Shown here: piece after piece, positions 1 through 10,552 of the stretch | Layout of the letters: every line of letters starts with the position of its first letter | Position numbering within the stretch: position 1 is the first letter of the stretch | From: Roseicyclus mahoneyensis | Lineage (GTDB): Bacteria > Pseudomonadota > Alphaproteobacteria > Rhodobacterales > Rhodobacteraceae | Length of the DNA: 64,000 nt | Direction of reading: 5' to 3' | NCBI RefSeq assembly: GCF_003148775.1 | Contig: NZ_QGGW01000002.1 | Span: forward strand, 62,001 to 126,000 | Notes under the pieces: model-generated | Databases searched by the model: none | The model's input: only the letters and a program-made list of their open reading frames with translations | What the model was told of the DNA's origin: nothing | Translations under genes and position numbers: made by a program

Positions 1-111
1 GTCGAGGCGCATGACCAGCGCGCCCCCAGACCCGGCACCCGCGTGGGCTTGGGCTTTGACCCGGCCAAGGCGTATTTCTTCGACGGCGGCAACGGCCTGC
101 GGCTTCGGTAG
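1..111 (+). CDS. ABC transporter ATP-binding protein, C-terminal fragment
   Basis: The open frame enters from the left edge and ends at a TAG at 109-111, giving the last 36 residues of a protein. The stretch VGLGFDPAKAYFFD resembles the end of the TOBE domain of MalK/UgpC-type sugar or glycerophosphate importer ATPases, which typically close with a 'G..FDP....FD..G.RL' pattern. Nothing upstream is visible, so substrate and subfamily cannot be given. It converges on the minus-strand Lrp-type gene with about 10 bases between stops. Confidence 0.6.
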   Translation, partial: VEAHDQRAPRPGTRVGLGFDPAKAYFFDGGNGLRLR

Positions 112-121
112 GGGGGCCATC

Positions 122-601
122 CTACACCGGCAACGCCGTCGTCTTGAACACCGTCTTCAGCGCGAAGCTTGACTGCATCTGCGCCACCCCCGGCAACCGC
201 GCCAGATGCTGGCGGTGGATGCGGGCGAAATCCTCGCTGTCGCGGGCGACAACCTTGAGCAGGTAATCCGCCGTCCCCGCCATCAGGTGACATTCCAGCA
301 CATCGGGAACCCGCGCCACTGCCTTCTCAAAGGCGTCGAGGATCTCGTCCGACTGCCCCTGCAGCTTGATCTCCACGAAAACCGTCGTCACCCGCTCCAC
401 CGCGCGCGGGTTCAAAAGCGCGACATAATCCCGGATCACCCCCGCCTGTTCCAGCCGCTGCACCCGCCGGTGACAGGCCGAGGGCGACAGGTTCACCCGC
501 TCCGACAGCTCAGCATGGGTCATACGCCCGTGCCGCTGCAGCACCCGCAGAATGGCACGGTCCATGTCGTCAAGCACAGTATCGGCGCGAAAGTCTTGCA
601 T
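122..601 (-). CDS. Lrp/AsnC family transcriptional regulator
   Basis: This 159-residue protein has an N-terminal winged helix-turn-helix (about residues 10-60, with LSPSACHRRVQRLEQAG as recognition region) and a C-terminal RAM ligand-binding fold (about 75-150). I chose the internal ATG at 601 because it gives the family's usual MxxxxxLDDMDRAIL start; the open frame reaches back to 637. It is divergent from alanine dehydrogenase 117 bases away. That is the classical layout in which an Lrp paralogue (AldR/DadR-like) activates ald in response to alanine. The regulatory link is inferred from position only. Confidence 0.85.
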   Translation of the reverse strand: MQDFRADTVLDDMDRAILRVLQRHGRMTHAELSERVNLSPSACHRRVQRLEQAGVIRDYVALLNPRAVERVTTVFVEIKLQGQSDEILDAFEKAVARVPDVLECHLMAGTADYLLKVVARDSEDFARIHRQHLARLPGVAQMQSSFALKTVFKTTALPV

Positions 602-718
602 CAAACGCCCTCGAACCGGGAAAATCCTGCGCTCCAATGCCGGAACCTGCGGAAAAGATCAAAGCAATTTCACCGTGTAAGGCGCATCATGCCGCCACAA
701 GGAACAGGAGGATACCCC

Positions 719-1837
719 ATGCTGATCGGCTGCCCGAAAGAGATCAAACCGCAGGAATTCCGCGTCGGCCTGACGCCCGCCGCCACGCGCGAGGCTGTGA
801 CGCGCGGCCATGCCGTCATCGTGGAAACCGGCGCCGGGATCGGCGCGGGCTTCGATGACGCCGCCTACACCAGCGCCGGCGCACAGATCGTCGACACCGC
901 CGCCGATATCTTTGCCCGCGCCGACATGGTGGTCAAGGTCAAGGAACCCCAGGCGGTCGAGCGCAAGCAGCTTCGCCGCGGCCAGATCCTGTTCACCTAC
1001 CTCCACCTCGCCCCTGACCCCGACCAGACGCGCGACCTGCTGGCCTCGGGTGTCACCGCGATCGCCTACGAGACGGTGACGGATGCCCGCGGCACCCTGC
1101 CGCTCCTCGCGCCGATGTCCGAGGTGGCGGGCCGCCTTGCCCCGCAGGTCGGCGCATGGGCGCTGCAAAAGGCCAATGGTGGGCGCGGCGTGCTGATGGG
1201 CGGCGTGCCCGGTGTGCGCCCCGCCGACGTGGTCATCATCGGTGGCGGGGTCGTGGGCACGGCCGCCGCACGGGTCGCCGCCGGGATGGGCGCGAATGTT
1301 ACCGTCATGGATCGCTCGGTGTCGCGCCTTTCCTACCTCGACGACATCTTCATGGGCCGCCTGACCACCGAATACGCCAGCGCCGAAGCCACCGCAGAGC
1401 GCGTCGCTCAGGCCGACATGGTGATCGGCGCGGTCCTCATCCCCGGCGCCGCCGCGCCCAAGCTGGTGACGCGCGCGCAGCTGAAAACCATGAAACCCGG
1501 CGCCGTGATCGTGGACGTCGCCATTGACCAGGGCGGCTGCTTCGAGACCTCGCGTGCCACCACCCATCAAGATCCGATCTATGACGTCGATGGCATCGTG
1601 CACTATTGCGTCGCCAACATGCCCGGCGCCGTCGCGCGCAGCGCCACCATCGCGCTGGGCAACGCCACCATGCCCTACATGATCGCACTGGCGAACAAGG
1701 GCTGGAAAAAGGCGTGCCGCGACGACGCGGGCCTGATGGCAGGGCTCAACACCCATGATGGTCAGCTGACCAATGCCGCCGTGGCCGAGGCGCTCGGGCT
1801 CGACGCGATCACCCCGACGATGGCGACAGCGGCCTGA
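719..1837 (+). CDS. ald: Alanine dehydrogenase
   Basis: The 372-residue product catalyses NAD-dependent interconversion of L-alanine with pyruvate and ammonium. It starts MLIGCPKEIKPQEFRVGLTP, the family N-terminus, after an AGGAGGA ribosome-binding site. The substrate region VKVKEP and FTYLHLA carries the family's catalytic Lys and His. A Rossmann motif IIGGGVVGTAAARVA lies near residue 173, and VDVAIDQGGCFETSR near residue 270. Length matches the family. A longer in-frame open frame begins at 206 but lacks homology. The divergent Lrp-type gene is its likely regulator. Confidence 0.95.
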   Translation: MLIGCPKEIKPQEFRVGLTPAATREAVTRGHAVIVETGAGIGAGFDDAAYTSAGAQIVDTAADIFARADMVVKVKEPQAVERKQLRRGQILFTYLHLAPDPDQTRDLLASGVTAIAYETVTDARGTLPLLAPMSEVAGRLAPQVGAWALQKANGGRGVLMGGVPGVRPADVVIIGGGVVGTAAARVAAGMGANVTVMDRSVSRLSYLDDIFMGRLTTEYASAEATAERVAQADMVIGAVLIPGAAAPKLVTRAQLKTMKPGAVIVDVAIDQGGCFETSRATTHQDPIYDVDGIVHYCVANMPGAVARSATIALGNATMPYMIALANKGWKKACRDDAGLMAGLNTHDGQLTNAAVAEALGLDAITPTMATAA

Positions 1838-1845
1838 AACGGAAC

Positions 1846-1869
1846 AGGGCCGCCCCGATGGGCGGCCCT
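1846..1869. terminator. Hairpin between convergent ald and mscL
   Basis: A perfect 10-bp stem AGGGCCGCCC / GGGCGGCCCT with a CGAT loop sits 9 bases after the ald stop and 21 bases from the mscL stop. It has no T-run, but its place between two convergent genes fits a bidirectional terminator. Confidence 0.6.
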
Positions 1870-1889
1870 GCCCTGCGACACGCCAGCGA

Positions 1890-2318
1890 TCAGCCGCGCT
1901 TCAGCGCGTCGCGGATCTCCAACAGCACTTCCAGCTCGGTCGGGCCCGCAGGCACGGCCTCGGCGGCGGCTTCTTCCTTCTTGATGGCGGCGTCCTTGAT
2001 CCGGTTCACCATCTTCACCAGCATGAAGACGACGAAGGCAATGATCAGGAAATTGATCACGGCCATCACGAACTTGCCGATGGCGAAGACCGGCGCACCG
2101 GCATCGATGGCGGCGGTCAGCGAGGGGTAGGTTTCCCCGTTCAGCGCATAGAACCAGCCCGAAAAGTCGATCCCGCCGGTCAGCAGCGCGATGATCGGGT
2201 TGATCAGGTCGCCCACCATGGAGCTGACGATCGCGGTGAAGGCCGCCCCGATGATGATGCCCACGGCCATGTCGACGACATTTCCGCGCGCGATGAAATC
2301 CTTGAACTCGTTGATCAT
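1890..2318 (-). CDS. mscL: Large-conductance mechanosensitive channel
   Basis: The 142-residue protein forms the inner-membrane pentameric pore that vents solutes on hypo-osmotic shock. The N-terminal helix and first membrane helix are typical ([22 protein letters not shown], only partly quoted here as [19 protein letters not shown]). A second membrane helix lies near residues 78-100, and a charged cytoplasmic C-terminal helix carries [11 protein letters not shown]. Length is normal. It is convergent with ald. Confidence 0.96.
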   Translation of the reverse strand: MINEFKDFIARGNVVDMAVGIIIGAAFTAIVSSMVGDLINPIIALLTGGIDFSGWFYALNGETYPSLTAAIDAGAPVFAIGKFVMAVINFLIIAFVVFMLVKMVNRIKDAAIKKEEAAAEAVPAGPTELEVLLEIRDALKRG

Positions 2319-2475
2319 GTTGGTCGTTCCACCCTGCCGTGACTAAGACTGCGCCCGGCCCGACCGCTACAGGATCGCACAGCCGATGGCGCAGCGCTCA
2401 ACAGAGCGCAGCCTCGATTCCCGCGCAAGAGATTGTAGGTTCAGGCGAAAGAGTCATGCGCGCAAAGGGTTTCCC

Positions 2476-3177
2476 ATGCCACACCTCGCCGATTTCCCGA
2501 TCACCGCCCGCTGGCCCGCCACCGACCCTGCGGTGATCCAGCTCTATTCTTTCCCCACGCCCAATGGCGTCAAGGTCTCCATCGCGCTCGAGGAACAGGG
2601 CCTGCCCTATGAGGCGCATCGCGTCACCTTGTCGGACGCCGATGTGCGCAGCGCCGAATTCCTGTCGCTCAACCCCAACAACAAGATCCCCGCCCTGATC
2701 GACCCGAACGGACCGGGTGGCGCCCCCATCGCGCTATGGGAGAGCGGCGCGATCTTGATCTATCTGGGGGAAAAGACCGGGCAGCTGATGGGCCGGACGG
2801 CCACCGACAAGTATCAGGTCCTCAAATGGCTGATGTTCCAGATGGGCGGGGTCGGGCCGATGTTCGGGCAGCTGGGCTATTTCCACAAATTCGCGGGCGC
2901 CCAGATCGAAGACCCCCGCCCGCGCGAGCGTTACGTGACCGAGGTCAAGCGCCTGCTGGCCGTGATAGAGGGCGCGCTGCAGGGGCAGGATTGGATCGCG
3001 GGCGAGTATTCCATCGCCGACATCGCGCTGGCACCCTGGCTGCGCGGTCTTGATTTCTACGGCGTCAAGGACCTTGTCGGTTGGCACGACCTGCCCAACT
3101 GCAACGCCTATCTCGACCGCTTCCTCGCCCGGCCCGCCGTGCAAAAGGGCCTCGTCACGCCGCCACGCGACGGCTGA
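2476..3177 (+). CDS. Glutathione S-transferase family protein (Ure2p/YfcG-like)
   Basis: The 233-residue protein has an N-terminal thioredoxin fold (about 20-105) with YSFPTPNGVKVSIALEEQ, the cis-proline motif NNKIPALIDP and the WESGAILIYL glutathione-contact motif, followed by an all-helical C-terminal domain. The sequence LYSFPTPNGVKV matches the Ure2p/YfcG/YghU branch, many of whose members act as disulfide reductases or peroxidases. The start at 2476 (MPHLADFP) was preferred over the open-frame start at 2386, whose extension looks random. The physiological substrate is unknown. Confidence 0.85.
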   Translation: MPHLADFPITARWPATDPAVIQLYSFPTPNGVKVSIALEEQGLPYEAHRVTLSDADVRSAEFLSLNPNNKIPALIDPNGPGGAPIALWESGAILIYLGEKTGQLMGRTATDKYQVLKWLMFQMGGVGPMFGQLGYFHKFAGAQIEDPRPRERYVTEVKRLLAVIEGALQGQDWIAGEYSIADIALAPWLRGLDFYGVKDLVGWHDLPNCNAYLDRFLARPAVQKGLVTPPRDG

Positions 3178-3183
3178 GGGGCG

Positions 3184-3627
3184 TCAGGGCAGCGTGCCGG
3201 TCTGAACGTAGCGCAGGATGTGCGCCACCTGCACCGGCTGGTCGCACACGGCCAGCGCAGCGGCATGCACCTCTTTCAACGCGTGCTGCTGGTCGGGCAG
3301 GCTGACCACGATCAGGGGCTTGCCCAAGGCGGCGGCATAGCCCGCGTCGAAGGCCGCGTTCCACTGCCGGTATTTCTCGCCGAAGCGCACGACGACGATA
3401 TCGGCGGACTCGATCCCGTGGCGGGTGCGGATGGCGTTCAGTTTCGCGCCCTTGTGGTCGTGCCAGAATTTGTCGGGCTCGGCCCCGAGAATGGCCACAC
3501 CGCAATCATCGCTGGCGGCATGATCCGTGACCGGAGCGGTAAAACTCACATCCAGCCCATGGCAGGCCTCGGCGATCTCGTCGCGCCAGTCGGTGTGGAT
3601 TTCACCCGACAGGTAAACGGTCAGCAT
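3184..3627 (-). CDS. YtoQ family protein
   Basis: The 147-residue protein begins MLTVYLSGEIHTDWRDEI, the hallmark of the YtoQ family, which adopts a nucleoside 2-deoxyribosyltransferase-like fold. Further family features are VTDHAASDD and the segment IVVVRFGEKYRQWNAAFDAG. The biochemical role is not established. The ATG at 3627 follows AAAGGAG, so it is preferred over an upstream in-frame start at 3648. Two TTCG-NN-CGAA palindromes lie upstream. Confidence 0.8.
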   Translation of the reverse strand: MLTVYLSGEIHTDWRDEIAEACHGLDVSFTAPVTDHAASDDCGVAILGAEPDKFWHDHKGAKLNAIRTRHGIESADIVVVRFGEKYRQWNAAFDAGYAAALGKPLIVVSLPDQQHALKEVHAAALAVCDQPVQVAHILRYVQTGTLP

Positions 3628-3660
3628 GATGTCTCCTTTCACACTCAAGGTTGACTGAAT

Positions 3661-3672
3661 TTTCGCACGAAA
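3661..3672. promoter_or_regulatory. Palindrome TTTCGCACGAAA upstream of ytoQ
   Basis: A 12-base perfect palindrome (TTTCG-CA-CGAAA) lies about 35 bases before the ytoQ start. It shares the TTCG-NN-CGAA core with a second palindrome at 3686-3701. The spacing of centres is about 27 bases. This suggests a paired operator, but no factor is known to me for it. Confidence 0.35.
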
Positions 3673-3685
3673 TTCACACCTTGTG

Positions 3686-3701
3686 TTGTTCGTGCGAACA
3701 A
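3686..3701. promoter_or_regulatory. Palindrome TTGTTCGTGCGAACAA between pheT stop and ytoQ
   Basis: A 16-base inverted repeat (7-bp arms, TG centre) lies 5 bases beyond the pheT stop and about 60 bases upstream of the ytoQ start. It could be a regulator site for ytoQ or, as RNA, a weak pheT 3' hairpin. Its A+T-rich arms and the sister site at 3661-3672 favour the operator reading. Confidence 0.35.
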
Positions 3702-3706
3702 TCAGC

Positions 3707-6115
3707 TTAACCGCGCAATGTGCCGCCTGAGGCCTTTTCGACCTTCTCCACGATCTTGCCCGCGACGGCCTCGATCTCTTCCTCGGTCAGGGTCTTGTCG
3801 CGCGGTTGCAGCCGCACGGTCAGCGCGATGGATTTGCGCCCTTCGCCCAAGCTGCCGCCAAGGAACTCGTCGAACACGCGCACCTCCTCGATCAGCGCCT
3901 TGTCGGCGCCTGCGGCGGCGTTGACCAGAACGGCCGCCTCGACCTCCGCGCCGACGACAAAGGCGAAGTCGCGCTCGACCGCCTGATACCCGGCCATCTC
4001 GACCGCGCCACGGCTTGCGGTGGTGACCTTGGGCAAAGGCACCTCGTCCGGGAAAAGCGTAAAGGCCATTGCCGGTCCCTTGAGGTCCATCGCCCTGAGG
4101 ATGCGCGGGTGCAATTCGCCAAAGATGCCCAGCACCTTCTTGGGTCCAAGGCAGATCACGCCATGCCGCCCGGGGTGCCACCAGTCCGGGCCACCGCGCA
4201 GGATCTGCGTCTTGGCCGGTGCCCCCATCGCGGCCAGCACCGCCTCGGCATCGGCCTTGACGTCGAAGACATCGACGCCGCGTCGGCCCCCGTGCGGATC
4301 GCGCGGGCCGGTCTGGCCGATCAGGAGGCCCGCGACCTGCAGATGTTGCTCGCCCGGCTCACCGCCGTGAAAGGCGTGGCCGACCTCGAACAGCGCCAGA
4401 TCCATCATGCCGCGTGCCTGATTGCGGGCAGCGGCCTGCAACAGCCCCGGCAAAAGCTGCGGGCGCATGTGGCTGAGATCGGCGGAAATCGGGTTTTCCA
4501 GCCGCACGTCGTCGGTGCCGCCGCCGAACAAACCCGACGCGGCCTGATCGATGAAGGAATAGGTGACGCATTCATTGTAGCCCAGCGCCGCCGTGGTCCG
4601 CCGCGCGGCGCGCTCGCGCAACTGCGTGGGCGTCAGCACGGGTTTCGGCACGCCCGCCATCGCGCGCGGCAGGGGCTTGGGCTCCAACTTGGTCAGAGAC
4701 GCGACGCGGGCGACCTCTTCGACCAGATCGGCCTCGCCCTGCACGTCCCTGCGCCACGACGGCACCCAGACTTCCAGAACCTCGCCTGTGCCGGTGGCTG
4801 AAAACCCGAGGCTGGTCAGGATGCGCACCTGCTCTGCCTTGGGGATCTCCATCCCAACCAGCGAGATCACCCGCGCGGTATCCAGCGGATAGCTTCGCGC
4901 CGTCTTGAGGGGCGCGCCCGCCTCCACAACCTCGGATGCCTCGCCGCCGCACAGATCAAGGATCATCCGCGTCGCGGCCTCAAGCCCCGGCAAGGTATAG
5001 TCGGGATCCACGCCGCGCTCGAAGCGGTAGCGCGCGTCGGAATTGATCTTGAGCTCGCGCCCCGTGTGCGCGATCCGGATCGGGTCCCACCATGCGCTTT
5101 CGAGAAAGACGGTCGTCGTGCCCTCGGTGCAGCCGGTTTCCTCGCCGCCCATGATGCCCGCAAGGCTTTCGGGGCCGCGATCGTCGGAGATCACGACCTG
5201 ACCGGCGCGCAAGCTGTAGGTCTTGTCGTCCAGCGCCAGCAGGCTTTCGCCGCCCAGCGCGCGATGCACCCGCAACGCGCCCTGCATCTTGTCCACGTCG
5301 AACACATGCAGCGGTCGGTTCATGTCATAGGTGAAGAAGTTGGTCACATCGACCAGCGCCGAGATGGGGCGCAGCCCGATGGCGCGCAGGCGGTCCTGCA
5401 GCCATTTCGGGCTGGGGCCGTTGGTCACCCCCCGGATCACGCGGCCCGCGAAATGGGGGGCGTCGTCCAGCGTGTCGGCGTCGATGGTCACGCTCACGGG
5501 GCACGGAAAGCTGCCCTTGACCGGTTGCGGTTCATGCGGCTTGAGCGTGCCAAGGCCGCGCGCCGCCAGATCGCGGGCGATGCCGTGGATGCCCAGCGCG
5601 TCCTGCCGGTTGGGGGTGATGGCGATCTCGATCACCGGGTCGACCTTGGCCGGGTCATGGGTCGCCAGCCAGTCGATGAATTTCTCGCCGACCTCGCCCG
5701 ACGGCAGTTCGATGATGCCAGAATGCTCGTCCGACAATTCCAACTCGCGCTCCGACGCCATCATGCCATGGCTTTCGACACCGCGGATCTTGCCCACGCC
5801 CAACGTCGTGTCGATGCCCGGAACATAATCGCCGGGCTTGGCCAGAACCACCGTGATCCCCGCCCGCGCGTTCGGCGCGCCGCAGACGATCTGCTTCACG
5901 CCCTCGTCGGTCTCGACCATGCAGACGCGCAGCCGGTCGGCATCGGGGTGCTGCTCGGCCGAAACGACCTTGGCCAGCGTGAAGGTCTTGAGCCGCGCCG
6001 CGCGATCCTCAACGCCTTCGACCTCGAGGCCGAGGTCGGTCAGCGCCTCGGTGATCTCATCGACCGTGGCGGAGGTTTCCAGATGCTCTTTCAGCCAGGA
6101 GAGGGTGAATTTCAT
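3707..6115 (-). CDS. pheT: Phenylalanine--tRNA ligase beta subunit
   Basis: The 802-residue subunit of the (alpha-beta)2 enzyme charges tRNA-Phe. It starts MKFTLSWLKEHLET. An N-terminal tRNA-binding/EMAP-like domain (about 40-150, LAKVVSAEQHPDADRLRVC) is followed by B3/B4 editing (about 215-380), B5 (about 405-475), the catalytic-like core, and a C-terminal FDX-ACB anticodon-binding domain (about 708-801) ending LTEEEIEAVAGKIVEKVEK. Length is typical. pheS, often adjacent in bacteria, is absent from the window; the upstream neighbour is amtB, 166 bases away. Confidence 0.97.
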   Translation of the reverse strand: MKFTLSWLKEHLETSATVDEITEALTDLGLEVEGVEDRAARLKTFTLAKVVSAEQHPDADRLRVCMVETDEGVKQIVCGAPNARAGITVVLAKPGDYVPGIDTTLGVGKIRGVESHGMMASERELELSDEHSGIIELPSGEVGEKFIDWLATHDPAKVDPVIEIAITPNRQDALGIHGIARDLAARGLGTLKPHEPQPVKGSFPCPVSVTIDADTLDDAPHFAGRVIRGVTNGPSPKWLQDRLRAIGLRPISALVDVTNFFTYDMNRPLHVFDVDKMQGALRVHRALGGESLLALDDKTYSLRAGQVVISDDRGPESLAGIMGGEETGCTEGTTTVFLESAWWDPIRIAHTGRELKINSDARYRFERGVDPDYTLPGLEAATRMILDLCGGEASEVVEAGAPLKTARSYPLDTARVISLVGMEIPKAEQVRILTSLGFSATGTGEVLEVWVPSWRRDVQGEADLVEEVARVASLTKLEPKPLPRAMAGVPKPVLTPTQLRERAARRTTAALGYNECVTYSFIDQAASGLFGGGTDDVRLENPISADLSHMRPQLLPGLLQAAARNQARGMMDLALFEVGHAFHGGEPGEQHLQVAGLLIGQTGPRDPHGGRRGVDVFDVKADAEAVLAAMGAPAKTQILRGGPDWWHPGRHGVICLGPKKVLGIFGELHPRILRAMDLKGPAMAFTLFPDEVPLPKVTTASRGAVEMAGYQAVERDFAFVVGAEVEAAVLVNAAAGADKALIEEVRVFDEFLGGSLGEGRKSIALTVRLQPRDKTLTEEEIEAVAGKIVEKVEKASGGTLRG

Positions 6116-6234
6116 GGGTTGCGGCTCCGTCGCGGGGTTGTCCGCGTTCTAGCGTCTCTGCGCGCGGTGTCCACCGGGGAAAGGGGCAAGCCCGCAGCTG
6201 GGGGCGCGGCGCGAGCCAGCGTTGCCCGCATGCA

Positions 6235-6260
6235 AAAGGGGCGCCCGAAGGCGCCCCTTT
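6235..6260 (-). terminator. Rho-independent terminator downstream of amtB
   Basis: An 11-bp perfect stem (AAAGGGGCGCC / GGCGCCCCTTT) with a four-base loop lies 22 bases beyond the amtB stop. On the minus strand the 3' arm ends in TTTT. It separates amtB from pheT. Confidence 0.75.
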
Positions 6261-6281
6261 CGTCTTGGTGGTCCGATCTGA

Positions 6282-7619
<1,338 letters not shown>

Positions 7620-7655
7620 CTCTTCGGTTTCCTTATGTCGAAAGGGCGCGCGGGG

Positions 7656-7994
7656 TCAGACCGCGTCGTCGTTGGTTTCACCGGTGCGGACGCGCACGGC
7701 GCTTTCCACATCGAGGACGAAGATCTTGCCGTCGCCGATCTTGTCGGTCTTGGCGGTTGTCTGGATGGTCTCGACCACCTGGTCGGCCATCCCGTCCGAG
7801 ACCACGATCTCGAGCTTCACTTTCGGCACGAAGTTCACGGCATATTCTGCGCCACGGTAGATTTCGGTGTGTCCGGACTGCGAGCCAAAGCCCTTGATCT
7901 CGGTCACCATCATGCCGCGCACGCCAATGGCGGTCAGCGCCTCGCGGACCTCCTCCAGCTTGAACGGCTTGATCGCTGCGATGATGAGTTTCAC
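7656..7994 (-). CDS. glnK: Nitrogen regulatory PII protein
   Basis: The 112-residue trimeric signal protein begins MKLIIAAIKPFKLEEVREAL. The T-loop includes GHTEIYRGAEYAV with the uridylylation tyrosine, and the C-terminus has GDGKIFVLDVESAVRVRTGE. It senses ATP/ADP and 2-oxoglutarate and controls AmtB and glutamine synthetase adenylylation. It is first gene of the glnK-amtB unit. I see no convincing -24/-12 sigma-54 promoter in the 110 bases upstream. Confidence 0.96.
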   Translation of the reverse strand: MKLIIAAIKPFKLEEVREALTAIGVRGMMVTEIKGFGSQSGHTEIYRGAEYAVNFVPKVKLEIVVSDGMADQVVETIQTTAKTDKIGDGKIFVLDVESAVRVRTGETNDDAV

Positions 7995-8262
7995 GTGTTA
8001 CCCCTTCCGGTAGTTGGTCCGGTTGTCCCGCCGGCCCTTGGACCGAGCGAGTGTCACGCGCCCAAATCAGGGGCAGGCGGGCAGGGGAGCAACGTAACTG
8101 GGCATGTCCAGCACAACCCAGGGCAGAATATGGCTAACATTTGTGCGTTTTTTTTCAGATGCACTCTTTTTCAGCCACGGAAAAATGCGGCGGCGCGGCG
8201 AAGGGGGTCTACAAGCGACTCGTTTTTCCCTATCTTTGGCGAAAAAGAGGCAGGCCATCGTC

Positions 8263-10542
8263 ATGAGTTCTTCCGGATCAGGTCGCAGATCCACGCCCGG
8301 CGGGCGTCGTAGCCTTGTGGCCGATCGCCGTGCGGCACCGGCAGCCCCAAAGGCCCCCGCACGCGGACGCAACCCGGCCCCGCCGGGCGGCGGTACGACA
8401 CGCCCGCCACGACGGCGCAAGACGCGCGCGCCGCGGCCAAGACCGCGCGGCCCGCTGGGCTGGATCGCGGCCTTCTTCGGGCTGATCTGGCGCATAATCT
8501 GGGGCCTGATCTGGCGCGGCACGGTGGCGGTCATGCTGCTGCTGGGGGCCGCTACCGCCTATTACTACGCCCAACTGCCCGATCTGGCGGCGGCCGTCGA
8601 TGCACGTTCGCGCGGGTCGGTCACAATGCTAGACCGCAGCGGCAACGTCTTCGCGTGGCGCGGCGACCAGTTCGGCGGCGTGATCGACCCCTCGACCGTC
8701 AGCCCGCATCTCGTCAACGCCATCGTCGCAACCGAGGACAGGCGGTTCTACCGGCACTTCGGCGTGTCGCCGCGCGGCATCGCCAGCGCGATCCGGATCA
8801 ACCTGAGCGAAGGGCGCGGCCCCTTGTCGGGTCACGGGGGTTCCACCATCACGCAGCAGGTCGCCAAGCTGATGTGTCTCGGCGTGCCCTATGTCAGCTC
8901 GGACTGGGAGAGTGAGGGCGCCTACGAGCAGGATTGCCGCCGCACGACGCTGTGGCGCAAGATCCAGGAGATCCCCTTCGCCCTTGCGATGGAGTTCCGG
9001 TATTCCAAGGACGAGATCTTGTCGATCTACATGAACCGCGCCTTTCTGGGCGCAGGTTCGCGCGGGTTCGAGGCGGCGGCACAGCGCTACTTCGCCACCT
9101 CCTCGGCCGATCTGAACCCGCAGCAATCGGCGATGCTGGCCGGCCTTCTGGTCGCGCCGTCCTATTATGCACCGACCCGCAACCTCGAACGCGCGCAACG
9201 CCGGGCCTCCACGATCATCCGCCTGATGGAGGATCAAGGCTATCTGACCGCCGCCGAGGCCGCCGCGGCGCAGGCCAACCCGGCGACCCTGTCGGCAGCG
9301 GCGCGCCAGGAAACCGGCGGCGCCTTCGCCGACTGGATCATGTCCACCGGCCCTGATTTCCTCACCCGCGAGACGACCGAGGACGTGTCGATCCGCACCA
9401 CCTTCGACCCCGCCATGCAGGCCGCGGCCGAGGCGGCGATGGCAAATGTCTTCGCCACGCAGGTACGCGAGGGGTCGGCGGCACAAGCGGCAATCGTGGT
9501 GATGTCGGCCGATGGCGCGGTGCGCGCCATGGTCGGCGGCCGCGATACGGCGGGCACAGGGCTGTTCAACCGTGCGACGCAGGCGATGCGGCAGACCGGC
9601 TCCAGCTTCAAGCCCTTCGTCTATGCCGCGGCGCTGGATCTGGGCTGGCGCTTCGACGACATGATCCTCGACGCGGCCCTGACGATCAACATCCCCGGAT
9701 CAGGGCCTTGGTCACCCGAGAACTACACCGGCGAATTCTACGGCGACGGGACCCTTACCGACGCCTTGCGGCGGTCGCTCAACACGGCCGCGGTGCGCCT
9801 CTCCGAAGAAGTGGGGCGCGATGCGGTGCGCACGGTCGCTGAGCAATTCGGCATCGAAAGCAGCCTCGCCGACGGCCCCGCCCTCGCGCTGGGAGCGTCG
9901 GAATCGACGCTGATCGAGATGACCGGTGCCTATGCCGGCATCTTGAACGGCGGATCGGCGGTGCAGCCCTATGGCGTGCAGGAACTGCGTCTGATCGGGG
10001 ACAGCGTGCCGCTGTTCGAGCAGACCAGCGGCATCCAGGAGCGGGTGATCTCGGAGAACGCAGCGCGACAGTTGACCTACATGATGTCGGTCGCCGTGGC
10101 GCAGGGCACGGGCGTCCGGGCGCAATTGCCCAATCATCCCGTGGCGGGCAAGACCGGCACGACCAATAGCCAACGGGATGCGTGGTTCGTCGGTTTCACA
10201 GCCGATTACGTTGCGGGCGTCTGGATGGGCTATGATGACAACACGCCCCTGTCCGGCGTCACGGGCGGCGGCCTTCCGGCCGAGTTGTGGCGCCAGACAA
10301 TGGAGCGCATCCACCGCGACCTGACCCCCCGCCCCTTGCCGATGATCGACCCTACGGTCGAGGGGCGTCCTGCGCCGCAGATCGTGGAGTACGGGCCCGG
10401 CGACGGCAGCTGGGAAACCGTGCCACCGGAATGGGCGCAGGGCGAAGCGCCGCCACGCGGCACACTGCTGGGCCCGGCCCCACAGGATGACGCCGACCAG
10501 ATCATCATGAGGGTGCTGAACGGGCTACTGGGCCGGAACTGA
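8263..10542 (+). CDS. Class A penicillin-binding protein (transglycosylase/transpeptidase)
   Basis: The 759-residue bifunctional peptidoglycan synthase has a basic proline/arginine-rich cytoplasmic tail (1-62) and a membrane anchor near 65-100. The GT51 transglycosylase has EDRRFYRHFGVSP near 156 and GGSTITQQVAKL. The transpeptidase has SSFK (nucleophile about S447), SLN (about 505) and KTGT (about 630). I chose the ATG at 8263 (MSSSGSGRR) after AGAGG. The open frame extends to 8104, but that part looks non-coding. It resembles PBP1A/1C-type monocistronic enzymes of Rhodobacterales. Confidence 0.93.
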   Translation: MSSSGSGRRSTPGGRRSLVADRRAAPAAPKAPARGRNPAPPGGGTTRPPRRRKTRAPRPRPRGPLGWIAAFFGLIWRIIWGLIWRGTVAVMLLLGAATAYYYAQLPDLAAAVDARSRGSVTMLDRSGNVFAWRGDQFGGVIDPSTVSPHLVNAIVATEDRRFYRHFGVSPRGIASAIRINLSEGRGPLSGHGGSTITQQVAKLMCLGVPYVSSDWESEGAYEQDCRRTTLWRKIQEIPFALAMEFRYSKDEILSIYMNRAFLGAGSRGFEAAAQRYFATSSADLNPQQSAMLAGLLVAPSYYAPTRNLERAQRRASTIIRLMEDQGYLTAAEAAAAQANPATLSAAARQETGGAFADWIMSTGPDFLTRETTEDVSIRTTFDPAMQAAAEAAMANVFATQVREGSAAQAAIVVMSADGAVRAMVGGRDTAGTGLFNRATQAMRQTGSSFKPFVYAAALDLGWRFDDMILDAALTINIPGSGPWSPENYTGEFYGDGTLTDALRRSLNTAAVRLSEEVGRDAVRTVAEQFGIESSLADGPALALGASESTLIEMTGAYAGILNGGSAVQPYGVQELRLIGDSVPLFEQTSGIQERVISENAARQLTYMMSVAVAQGTGVRAQLPNHPVAGKTGTTNSQRDAWFVGFTADYVAGVWMGYDDNTPLSGVTGGGLPAELWRQTMERIHRDLTPRPLPMIDPTVEGRPAPQIVEYGPGDGSWETVPPEWAQGEAPPRGTLLGPAPQDDADQIIMRVLNGLLGRN

Positions 10543-10552
10543 GCGGCGCAGC

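Noticed and set aside
7995-8103. Possible sigma-54 promoter before glnK
   Set aside because: The best candidate (TGCCCAG-N5-TTGC on the minus strand) lacks the essential GG at -24.
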